Below are positions 20,255 through 28,142 of a stretch of DNA of 64,000 nt, one piece after another. The notes under the pieces are model-generated. The model was not told the DNA's origin and made no database searches. It worked only from the letters and a program-made list of their open reading frames with translations. How positions within the stretch are numbered: the first letter of the stretch is position 1; every line of letters begins with the position of its first letter. The position numbers and the translations under genes were made by a program. Source of the DNA: Sulfurovum sp. TSL6 (GTDB lineage: Bacteria > Campylobacterota > Campylobacteria > Campylobacterales > Sulfurovaceae); the NCBI RefSeq assembly GCF_019972115.1, contig NZ_BPFJ01000003.1, forward strand, positions 124,001 through 188,000, read 5' to 3'.

Positions 20255-20494
20255 ATGGCAGAAAATACAAAACGAAGTCTATTTGGACTACATGGAATAT
20301 TTGGGGTTTTGATCTCGATCGTAGGTTTACTTGCAATTTTGATCACATTGATGCTCATGGTTATCGTTGTACAGAGACATGCAGCAGTAAAGCCTTATGA
20401 TCCGACAGCGATCAGAGATATACATAATGTTAAAATGATCGATGTAAATAATAAGCAGTTTGCATTTATAGATGCAGAGAAAAAGGATAAATAA
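20255..20494 (+). CDS. DUF4006 family membrane protein
   Basis: 79 residues from the ATG at 20255, behind AAGGAG; an upstream in-frame start at 20222 would lie inside ccoP. One long membrane helix spans about residues 14-38, followed by a short hydrophilic tail. It matches DUF4006, which in Campylobacter also follows ccoP. The function is unknown; a role in cbb3 assembly or stability is inferred from position. Confidence 0.8.
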   Translation: MAENTKRSLFGLHGIFGVLISIVGLLAILITLMLMVIVVQRHAAVKPYDPTAIRDIHNVKMIDVNNKQFAFIDAEKKDK

Positions 20495-20595
20495 TGATTA
20501 AATATATGGATAAAGTACTTATCGCGTGTATGGCATTTGCAGCAGCAGCAGCATTATATTTGTCACTCAGTGGCAATCTTTTATACGTAGGATAA
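20494..20595 (+). CDS. 33-residue single-helix membrane protein in the cbb3 operon
   Basis: Starts at the ATG overlapping the DUF4006 stop (TAATG) and ends three bases before the next gene. The protein MIKYMDKVLIACMAFAAAAA continues into a hydrophobic LYLSLSGNLLYVG end. It is essentially one membrane helix with a short basic N-terminus. Coupling to both neighbours and a membrane-protein composition argue that it is translated. Small proteins of this kind often stabilise haem-copper oxidases. Confidence 0.65.
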   Translation: MIKYMDKVLIACMAFAAAAALYLSLSGNLLYVG

Positions 20596-20598
20596 AAT

Positions 20599-21228
20599 AT
20601 GTTCAAAGCACAAGTAAGGGCAACCTTGCTTGCTTTGGTACTTCCACTTCTTCTAAACGCTACACATATACTCAAAGATGACATTCTAAAAATTGAAGCT
20701 TCACAACGCATCAATGAGATGGGTGATGAACTTTTTTCAAAAACAGGCATCAATGGATACGTAATAGCGACCAATGAGCACTTTCCTGTAGGTTTCAACT
20801 TGGTAGAGTATAGCAAGAAGTATGAAGCGCAGATGAGCAAGCCTTATGTTTTATTTATATTTGCCCCACAGGCACGGATCACAGATCAAACAGAAACAAA
20901 GGGTAGAGTGGGATTGATCCCTTCATCTGATGATCTTCGTAGTCTCTATGACTATGATGACGTAAGAGATGCTGCAGTGGATATCGTTTCCACTAAAGAT
21001 AGTAATTCGGATGAAGATAAACATAACATTGGCGTGATACAGGCTTTTTCGGAGCTGGCAGAAGGTATTGCTCAGTCAAAAGGGGTTAAGCTGGCTACAA
21101 CGATACCTAATGAGACACGTTATATGGTATGGGGATTAAGTGTTTTTGTCTACATCGGTTCACTGTTTGTACTCTGGATATTTGCAATTAGACCACTATA
21201 TATGAGGATAAAAAATGGCAAAAAATAA
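20599..21228 (+). CDS. Membrane-anchored periplasmic protein of the cbb3 operon
   Basis: 209 residues: signal peptide (cleavage near LLNATHI), a periplasmic domain of about 150 residues, and a C-terminal membrane helix (about 172-195) ending in basic residues. The periplasmic part (INEMGDELFSKTGINGYVIA and later YDYDDVRDAAVDIVS) has the feel of a TPM-type domain, but I cannot confirm it. It overlaps fixH by 14 bases, so it is part of the same operon; an oxidase-assembly role is inferred only. Confidence 0.7.
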   Translation: MFKAQVRATLLALVLPLLLNATHILKDDILKIEASQRINEMGDELFSKTGINGYVIATNEHFPVGFNLVEYSKKYEAQMSKPYVLFIFAPQARITDQTETKGRVGLIPSSDDLRSLYDYDDVRDAAVDIVSTKDSNSDEDKHNIGVIQAFSELAEGIAQSKGVKLATTIPNETRYMVWGLSVFVYIGSLFVLWIFAIRPLYMRIKNGKK

Positions 21229-21763
21229 CGAAAAAACTTATTGGCCGCACATGATACTTGGATTTCTTGTGGTTGGGATCACATTAAGTTACTGGACTGT
21301 AAAGTCGGCCTCATCAATGCCCGTACAAGAGTCCAATCAATTCATGCTCAAGTATCAAATGGCTGATATGAATATCAACCAGATTATGGAGAGAAAAAAA
21401 GCATTTGACAAAGCATATAACATTCACATGGTTGATGCGGAAACAATGGTGATGACAGATAACGTCAATAGTAATCGACCTCAGTTTAACCCCGTAAAAC
21501 TCTCACAAGGCATCAATACATTTACCTATGAAGTGCTTGCAAAAGACGGTACAAAAGTATCTGATGCAAATGTAACATTTTTATTGACACAGCCCCATAG
21601 TAGAAAAGAAGATAAACTTTTCACCAATGTGCCTTATAAAGATGGAAAATACCAAATCAGAGATGTAGAGATCACTAAAGCGGGAAGATACACCTTACAG
21701 CTAAGAGCAGAAGTGGGTGATACGATTGGTTACTCTGAAGTATCTGCTTATCTGAAACCCTAA
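21215..21763 (+). CDS. fixH: FixH-family protein
   Basis: 182 residues. A single N-terminal membrane helix begins with the FixH hallmark YWPHMILGFLVVGI, followed by a periplasmic immunoglobulin-like domain (NTFTYEVLAKDGTKVSDANV through GRYTLQLRAEVGD). FixH proteins accompany cbb3 oxidases and are linked to copper supply or assembly through the fixGHIS system. fixG, fixI and fixS are not in the window. Confidence 0.85.
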   Translation: MAKNNEKTYWPHMILGFLVVGITLSYWTVKSASSMPVQESNQFMLKYQMADMNINQIMERKKAFDKAYNIHMVDAETMVMTDNVNSNRPQFNPVKLSQGINTFTYEVLAKDGTKVSDANVTFLLTQPHSRKEDKLFTNVPYKDGKYQIRDVEITKAGRYTLQLRAEVGDTIGYSEVSAYLKP

Positions 21764-21773
21764 GATGTAATCC

Positions 21774-21799
21774 TGAAGACAGGGTTAACCCTGTCTTCA
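21774..21799 (+). terminator. Terminator after fixH
   Basis: A perfect palindrome: TGAAGACAGGG pairs with CCCTGTCTTCA around TTAA, ten bases past the stop, then T-rich sequence. It closes the ccoN-fixH operon. Confidence 0.75.
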
Positions 21800-21863
21800 T
21801 CTTTATCTGTCAATATGACAGATTTTTCGTTTTTATCTTCTACACTATGCTATACTACTCAGC

Positions 21864-24221
21864 ATGAATCAACTCCATATTTACCCCACATCACGAGCAT
21901 TAAGAACAGTCAGTGCTGCACATAAAGAGCAAGATGGTTTTTTACCCGCACTCATGCGTATGGATGAGTTTGAACAGCGTGCTATTCTTCTGGAAGACAG
22001 AGTGCAGATAGATCCGCTGCAGCGCATTCTTCTTTTACGTGAAGCAGCGTGTTTCCAAGCCTTTGAAGACTTGAAAGTGAATCTTGAACTGGTACGGTTC
22101 TTTACCAAGAGTGATGCCTTGTTCAAATTCTTTGAAGAGTTGGCTGCCGAACAGATAAGCTTTGATATTTTGGCACAGGCAGATGCTTATGCAGAGTTCG
22201 AGACACACCTTGGCATACTGGAACAACTTTTTGAGAATTACAGAGGGCTTCTTGATGCACAAGGGTTTACGGATAAAGCATTCATTCCAAGTGCATATAG
22301 ACTCAATGAGGGTTTTTTACAAAGTTATGAAAGCATAGAGATACACCTTGAAGGGTACTTGAGTCACTTTGAGTTGGAACTTATTGAAAAAATAGCCAAG
22401 AGAACACAGCTCATCATACATTACACAACCAGCTCATTTAATGTGAAGATGCAGGAACGTTTTGAAACATTGGGGATAGTTTTACCAAATCATGCACATG
22501 TCAGTTTTGATCTAACAGATAAAAAAATACTTACGACCCAGCCCAATGATGCAAAGATAAATGCTAATGTCTTTTCTGTGGAAGAACGACAAGAACAGAT
22601 AGCTGTTGCCTTCGTCCAGATAGAAAAGATGGTCCGTTCCGGCATATCCCCGGAAGAGATCGTACTAATCTTGCCTGATGAAAGCTTTAAAGAGCACTTT
22701 ACCCTATTTGATACCCAAAATAACCTGAATTTTGCGATGGGGTATGACTACGCAAATGGCCGTATCTACAAATCGCTTGAAGCACTTTATAAATATTGGC
22801 AAAGCTTTGATGCTGAACAGAGACAGATGTTGGAACGTTATGGATTTAACTTTGAAACGGTAGAAACATTATCTCCTGCAAAACGTTGTAAAATAGAGGA
22901 GTTTTTTAAGGCTGTAGACGGATTGGGATTATTAGAATGCGCACTGCTTGATGGTGAAAAAAAAGAGAAGATCAATGAACGGGTCTATGAAAAATATCTG
23001 CACTTCATGAAGATATTTGCAAAAGAGGAACTGAGTTTAAAAGAGTGGCTCTTCTTGTGGCTTAAAGCACTCTCCAAGATCACTATCGATGATGTACGAG
23101 GCGGAATGATCACGGTGATGGGTGTGTTGGAGACCAGAGGCATACATTTTGAAGGTGTGGTCATCGTCGATTTTAATGAAGGCATTGTACCGGCAGCTTC
23201 AAGCAAAGACCAGTTTCTTAACTCATCAGTCCGGGCCTTTGCCAATCTTCCTACGAAAAATGACAGAGAAGCGTTGCAAAAGCAGTATTATAAACGCTTA
23301 CTGGAACAAGCCAAAGAGGTAGCAATACTCTACAGCAGCAGTGACAATAAACTCCCCTCAAAATTCCTTTATGAACTGGGACTTAAAAGTGCGGTACCAA
23401 CACCGGTCCAAACCACCCTTCTTTATGACCAACCTTCACAGTTTGTAGATGAAAAAGATCCAGAGGTAGAGCATTTTAATGCGCAGGATATCACTTGGTC
23501 AGCTTCAAGACTGAAAACCTATTTGGAGTGTAAGAGAAAGTATTATTATCGGTATATACAAAAGATAGAGGCAAAGAAAGAAGAAGAGTTGAATGAAGGT
23601 GCATTTTTACATTTGCTCTTGGATCACTTATATAGAGAAAAAGGGTGTTATGACAATCAAGATGAGATGCAAAAAAACATAGATATCCTTTTAGATCGAC
23701 TACTTCCTTATGATGATGCGCAAACTTCGTATAAAAAACTGCTGTGGAAAGAGAAATTAAAAGGATTTGTTACTTCCCAGGTAGAGCATTTTAAGGCGGA
23801 TTGGAGCGTGGTGGAAAGAGAAGTGGAAGTGCAGGGCGAAATAGGGGGGCTACGCTTCAAAGGACGCATAGACCGTATAGACCAGAATGCTACAGATACA
23901 CTTATACTTGACTATAAAAGCGGCTCAACTGCAGAGGCCAACAAAACGAAGAACCTGGAGAAACTCACAGATCTGCAGATGAGTATCTATCACCAAATGC
24001 TTGCAGGGAAATACCAGAATATCACTCTGGCATTCGTCAAAATACTCGAAGGTGGTACTATAGAAGAGATCACAGTCCTTGAAGAAAAAAATGCACTTTT
24101 GGCACAACACATTATAGCACTCAAACAGACAAACTCTTTTACGGCTGAAAAGTGTGAAGATCTGCAAAAATGCAAATACTGTGAATTTACTTTGATGTGT
24201 GGAAGAGGAGAGTATCTATGA
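21864..24221 (+). CDS. addB: AddB-like subunit of the helicase-nuclease (RecBCD/AddAB role)
   Basis: 785 residues. The C-terminal RecB-type nuclease is clear: GRIDRID at 667-673 and DYKSG near 683-687. It also has the AddB iron-sulphur ligand pattern: Cys556 before the nuclease and Cys770, Cys773, Cys779 after it. The N-terminal part is a degenerate helicase-like region, as in other Campylobacterota AddB. With AddA it resects double-strand breaks for recombination. It starts after the fixH terminator and overlaps addA by four bases. Confidence 0.88.
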   Translation: MNQLHIYPTSRALRTVSAAHKEQDGFLPALMRMDEFEQRAILLEDRVQIDPLQRILLLREAACFQAFEDLKVNLELVRFFTKSDALFKFFEELAAEQISFDILAQADAYAEFETHLGILEQLFENYRGLLDAQGFTDKAFIPSAYRLNEGFLQSYESIEIHLEGYLSHFELELIEKIAKRTQLIIHYTTSSFNVKMQERFETLGIVLPNHAHVSFDLTDKKILTTQPNDAKINANVFSVEERQEQIAVAFVQIEKMVRSGISPEEIVLILPDESFKEHFTLFDTQNNLNFAMGYDYANGRIYKSLEALYKYWQSFDAEQRQMLERYGFNFETVETLSPAKRCKIEEFFKAVDGLGLLECALLDGEKKEKINERVYEKYLHFMKIFAKEELSLKEWLFLWLKALSKITIDDVRGGMITVMGVLETRGIHFEGVVIVDFNEGIVPAASSKDQFLNSSVRAFANLPTKNDREALQKQYYKRLLEQAKEVAILYSSSDNKLPSKFLYELGLKSAVPTPVQTTLLYDQPSQFVDEKDPEVEHFNAQDITWSASRLKTYLECKRKYYYRYIQKIEAKKEEELNEGAFLHLLLDHLYREKGCYDNQDEMQKNIDILLDRLLPYDDAQTSYKKLLWKEKLKGFVTSQVEHFKADWSVVEREVEVQGEIGGLRFKGRIDRIDQNATDTLILDYKSGSTAEANKTKNLEKLTDLQMSIYHQMLAGKYQNITLAFVKILEGGTIEEITVLEEKNALLAQHIIALKQTNSFTAEKCEDLQKCKYCEFTLMCGRGEYL

Positions 24222-26950
24222 GTTTCAAACCTTTTTTAGCCTACTCTGCTTCTGCAGGGTCCGGTAAAACATTTGCACTCTCTGTACGATACATATCATT
24301 GCTTTTTATGGGAGAATCTCCTAGTGCTATTTTGGCAGCGACTTTTACCAACAAAGCAGCAGCGGAGATGCGTCAAAGAGTAGTAGATTCTTTACGGGGC
24401 TTGGCTGATAAAAGCAATGAAGCGTTCACTGATGCGATCTGTATACAGACTGGACTCTCACGTGAGGCACTTTTACGAAAACAGCCTGAGGTTTTGGCAC
24501 GGTTCCTGGCCAGTAGTTCCTACATTGTTACGCTTGACAGTTTTTTCTCTTCTATCTTGCGTTCGGCTTCTTTGGAGATAGGACTTGAACCGGACTTTGT
24601 TACCAAAGATCAGAGTGAAGATGAATTAGAAAAACATTTCCTGGATGAAGTGCAGGCAGCGGGATTACTCTCCTCTCTAGTAAAACTCTCTATGGACATC
24701 GAAGACAAACGTTTTATGAAGATCTTTGATCTGATGCAAAATTTTTATAAGGTGGATCCTTTGTTGCCTCAGCAAGAAGAGAGAGCTCTTTCTTTGGCCA
24801 AACAGGAAGAGGCATGTGAAACACTGAGAATCAAGATGATCAAAGCCCTTACAGATGCAGGGGCTGCAGCACGTTGTATGAAACAGTTTGATACAAAGGA
24901 TATTAAAGCGTTATTTGCCAAGTCACTTTTTGAAAAAGAAACCTTGGGAGAACACTCATGGTTTAAAAAAGTAGCCAATGATGAGATAGAAGGGCTCTAT
25001 GCTTTTCTCAAAAAAGAGTTAGCCCTTTGGTCGCAAGTTAAAGAGGCCATTGTTTTACATAACATCTTTAAGATATATGACTATTATAAAAATGCGACGA
25101 TCACCAATGCAAAATCTTCGGGTGTTTTGAGTTTTGATGATTTGACCTATTTTACCTACAGGCTCTTGCATGAGAGTCTCAGTAAAGAGTTTTTATATTT
25201 CAAGATAGACTCTAAGTTTAAACATATACTGCTTGATGAATTTCAAGATACTTCTACCTTGCAGTTTTTACTCCTCAAACCGCTTATAGATGAGATATTT
25301 TCAGGGCATGGACAGAGTGAATTTAAGAGCTTTTTTTATGTGGGAGATACCAAACAGTCACTTTATCGTTTCCGTGGGGGAGTGGAAGAGCTCTTTGATA
25401 AAGTAGCCCAGAACTATGATGTAGATATACTCCCGATGGACACCAATTATAGAAGTTCTAAAAATGTGGTGGAACAAGTTAACCGCTGGTTTGAAGAAAC
25501 CATGGAGGGTTACACAGCGCAAAAGAGCAAGCCTGGAGCGTCGGAAGGCTATGTGGAAGTGTTAGAGTCTGAAGATATCATAACAGAAGCAGTAACACAA
25601 GCTAAAAAACTTTTAGATCTTGGTGTAAATGTAGATGAGATCGCTTTTTTGGTACATACGAATAAAGATGGACAGAGTTTACAAGAAACTTGTGAACATG
25701 AAGGGATACATACCCTTTTAAAAACTTCTTCTTCTTTAAAAAATATGCCTAAAATAGCTGCCTTGGTTGCAATGTGTGAGTATCTGTTCTTTGGAGAGAA
25801 GATAGATGCTGAGGCGATGCTTCTCAAGGTAGGTAAAAGTTTGGAAGAGATAGATCTTTCCTGGTTCTCTGCTTTTATGTCTCCTTTACAGGTTGTGGAT
25901 AGACTTGTACGCGAGTTTGGGTATTTTGACGAAGACTTGAATATTTTAAAACTTTTGGAATTTGCTTCTGACTTTTCTGATATACCAACATTTGTAGAAG
26001 AGTTTAAGACTTCAAGTATTGCTGTAGCATCCAATTCGTTACACGGTGCAAAGATCATGACGGTACATGGCTCCAAAGGCTTGGAGTTTGAATATGTCAT
26101 ACTGCTCGATAAACTTACACGTAAAAACAGTGATAAGTCGGCACTTATCTATCATTACAATGACAATCTTTATATAGATCAAATCCTCTACAGAACCAAA
26201 GGTAGAGAAAATTTTGATGGCGCATATAAACGGATTATGGAGGCGCGCAAGCTATCTGAACTTAAAGATAGAAAGAATGTTCTTTATGTGGCTTTGACCC
26301 GTGCAGTTGAAGGGCTTATTGTGCTTAGGAAACCTAAAGACTCTATATTTGATGAGATCAATATGGCACCTATGTCTGTAGGTGAACTTCAAGTGGAATC
26401 AATTCATGAGAGTAAAAAGACTTTACCTGAAAGAGTGAAAGAGTTGAGTATCTCAAACTATGGTACACAAGAGGTGCTCTCTGATGATGAGGAAGAAGAG
26501 AAAGATTATGAAGCTATCTTGTTTGGTACGGCTTTACATTATACTTTAGAGATGTTGGGTACCTTTGATAAAGAGAGTTTGGATGTTGCAATGCTTTCAT
26601 TAAAAAATCGTTATGGACAGCAGCTGCCTGATCCAAGTATAGAACAGATAGAAATGCGTATCAAGCATTTGATAGACCATGAAGCATTCCAGCAGATACT
26701 AGATGGTGCCAAAGTCAGAAAAGAGCAGTCTCTTAGTTTTGAGGGAGAGTTGAAACAGATAGATCTTTTGCTGGAGTATGAGGATCACTGTTTGGTCATA
26801 GATTATAAGAGTTCAAAAAAGTATGCACTGAAACATGAAAAACAGGTAAGATATTATCAAAAGGCCATAGGCAATATCACAGGAAAAAGAACAGAAGGCA
26901 GGATCATTTATCTTTTAGAAGATGAAATCAGCATTAAAAGCTTAAATTAA
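24218..26950 (+). CDS. addA: AddA/RecB-like helicase-nuclease subunit
   Basis: 910 residues from the ATG at 24218, behind GGAAGAGGAG; a GTG seven codons earlier lies inside addB. It has the Walker A motif SASAGSGKT at residues 10-18, AATFTNKAAAEM, the Walker B LLDEFQDTS, the GDTKQSLYRFRGG and TVHGSKGLEF helicase motifs, and a C-terminal nuclease with Asp862 and Lys864 in IDYKSS. It is a UvrD-family 3'-5' motor and nuclease working with AddB. It is shorter than Bacillus AddA, as is usual in this phylum. Confidence 0.93.
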   Translation: MSFKPFLAYSASAGSGKTFALSVRYISLLFMGESPSAILAATFTNKAAAEMRQRVVDSLRGLADKSNEAFTDAICIQTGLSREALLRKQPEVLARFLASSSYIVTLDSFFSSILRSASLEIGLEPDFVTKDQSEDELEKHFLDEVQAAGLLSSLVKLSMDIEDKRFMKIFDLMQNFYKVDPLLPQQEERALSLAKQEEACETLRIKMIKALTDAGAAARCMKQFDTKDIKALFAKSLFEKETLGEHSWFKKVANDEIEGLYAFLKKELALWSQVKEAIVLHNIFKIYDYYKNATITNAKSSGVLSFDDLTYFTYRLLHESLSKEFLYFKIDSKFKHILLDEFQDTSTLQFLLLKPLIDEIFSGHGQSEFKSFFYVGDTKQSLYRFRGGVEELFDKVAQNYDVDILPMDTNYRSSKNVVEQVNRWFEETMEGYTAQKSKPGASEGYVEVLESEDIITEAVTQAKKLLDLGVNVDEIAFLVHTNKDGQSLQETCEHEGIHTLLKTSSSLKNMPKIAALVAMCEYLFFGEKIDAEAMLLKVGKSLEEIDLSWFSAFMSPLQVVDRLVREFGYFDEDLNILKLLEFASDFSDIPTFVEEFKTSSIAVASNSLHGAKIMTVHGSKGLEFEYVILLDKLTRKNSDKSALIYHYNDNLYIDQILYRTKGRENFDGAYKRIMEARKLSELKDRKNVLYVALTRAVEGLIVLRKPKDSIFDEINMAPMSVGELQVESIHESKKTLPERVKELSISNYGTQEVLSDDEEEEKDYEAILFGTALHYTLEMLGTFDKESLDVAMLSLKNRYGQQLPDPSIEQIEMRIKHLIDHEAFQQILDGAKVRKEQSLSFEGELKQIDLLLEYEDHCLVIDYKSSKKYALKHEKQVRYYQKAIGNITGKRTEGRIIYLLEDEISIKSLN

Positions 26951-26983
26951 TCTTAATTTAAATAAATTTTAAGTTTAAGTGGG

Positions 26984-26989
26984 TAGAAT
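26984..26989 (+). promoter_or_regulatory. -10 box of rplM-rpsI
   Basis: GGGTAGAAT after an A+T-rich stretch, 56 bases before rplM. The GGTAGAAT form is shared with one of the rlmB promoters. Confidence 0.5.
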
Positions 26990-27045
26990 CCGTTCACAAA
27001 AGAGCATTTACTGTGTAGATAGTTCTATTTAAACAAGGAAAATTC

Positions 27046-27471
27046 ATGAAATTGACATCAGTTCTTAAACCTTCTGAAGTACAACGTGACTGGGTTCTGA
27101 TCGATGCAGAAGGTAAAACTTTTGGTCGTATCTTAACTGAAGTAGCGACACTTCTTAGAGGTAAACACAAGCCATCATTTACACCAAATGTAGATTGTGG
27201 TGACTACGTAGTAATCATCAATGCAGAAAAAGCGAAGTTCTCAGGAGCTAAACTTGAAGACAAAGAGTATTTTACTCACAGTGGTTACTTCGGTTCTACT
27301 AAAAGTAAAAAACTGGATGATATGTTAGAAAACCATACAGAAAAACTTTTCAGATTGGCTGTAAGAGGTATGCTTCCAAAGACTACTCTTGGTAGAGCAA
27401 TGCTTAAAAAGCTTAAAGTATATGCAGGTGCTGAACATCCACACACTGCTCAAATCAATAAGGGAGCGTAA
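27046..27471 (+). CDS. rplM: 50S ribosomal protein L13
   Basis: 141 residues, full length. Family landmarks are the start [41 protein letters not shown], and [20 protein letters not shown]. It is an early-assembly protein of the large subunit. It is two bases upstream of rpsI, the near-universal rplM-rpsI pair. Confidence 0.99.
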   Translation: MKLTSVLKPSEVQRDWVLIDAEGKTFGRILTEVATLLRGKHKPSFTPNVDCGDYVVIINAEKAKFSGAKLEDKEYFTHSGYFGSTKSKKLDDMLENHTEKLFRLAVRGMLPKTTLGRAMLKKLKVYAGAEHPHTAQINKGA

Positions 27472-27473
27472 GC

Positions 27474-27863
27474 ATGGCAACTATGTACGCAACAGGAAAA
27501 AGAAAAGCAGCGATCGCTAAAGTTTGGTTGACTCCAGGTAACGGTGAAATGCTTATCAACGGTAAAACACTTGACCAATGGTTGGGTGGACATGAAACAC
27601 TTAAGATGAAAGTAAGACTTCCACTTGAAGCAACTAAACAACTTGAGTCTATGGATATCAGAGCTACTACACTTGGTGGTGGTTATGCTGCTCAAGCGGA
27701 TGCATTGAAGCATGGTATCACTAAAGCACTTGTAGAGTTTGAACCATCTTTCAGAGCGATCCTTAAACCAATGGGACTTCTTACTAGAGATTCAAGAGTA
27801 GTTGAAAGAAAGAAACCAGGAAAGAAAAAAGCGAGAAGATCTCCACAATTCTCAAAAAGATAG
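27474..27863 (+). CDS. rpsI: 30S ribosomal protein S9
   Basis: 129 residues, full length. [20 protein letters not shown] and the basic C-terminal tail [20 protein letters not shown] ending in SPQFSKR are diagnostic. The tail reaches the ribosomal P site. It is followed by an array of three hairpins. Confidence 0.99.
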   Translation: MATMYATGKRKAAIAKVWLTPGNGEMLINGKTLDQWLGGHETLKMKVRLPLEATKQLESMDIRATTLGGGYAAQADALKHGITKALVEFEPSFRAILKPMGLLTRDSRVVERKKPGKKKARRSPQFSKR

Positions 27864-27870
27864 TCGATCT

Positions 27871-27962
27871 TTTTCCAAAGCTTCTCTTTGGAAAATCTTT
27901 TCCACTTCTTTTTTCCAAGGTTTATCCTTGGCACTTTTTGCAAGAGCTTTTCTCTTGCAAAA
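27871..27962. repeat. Three tandem hairpins after rpsI
   Basis: Stem 1: TTTTCCAAAG with CTTTGGAAAA (27871-27895). Stem 2: CCAAGG with CCTTGG (27915-27931). Stem 3: TTTTGCAAGAG with CTCTTGCAAAA (27936-27962). All have 5-base loops. Each stem is preceded by Ts and two are followed by As, so they read alike on both strands. They probably end the rpsI transcript. The remainder of the 27864-28142 gap holds only the downstream promoter. Confidence 0.7.
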
Positions 27963-28100
27963 TCTACAGAGTACACACCCCATACTTTTTATCTATACAC
28001 TTCAACCCAAGTATAATGATCACGATTATTCATCTTATTTTGTCTCCATACGTCTACATTAGCCTAAAATGACTAAAGTATGCTACTATTTTACCTCTGA

Positions 28101-28106
28101 TATAAT
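28101..28106 (+). promoter_or_regulatory. -10 box of peptide ABC transporter operon
   Basis: GATATAAT in an A+T-rich context, about 37 bases upstream of the substrate-binding protein gene; AAGGGA serves as ribosome site. Confidence 0.5.
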
Positions 28107-28142
28107 TTAGAAGCAGTTCACGATAAGGGAAGATACAAATAG

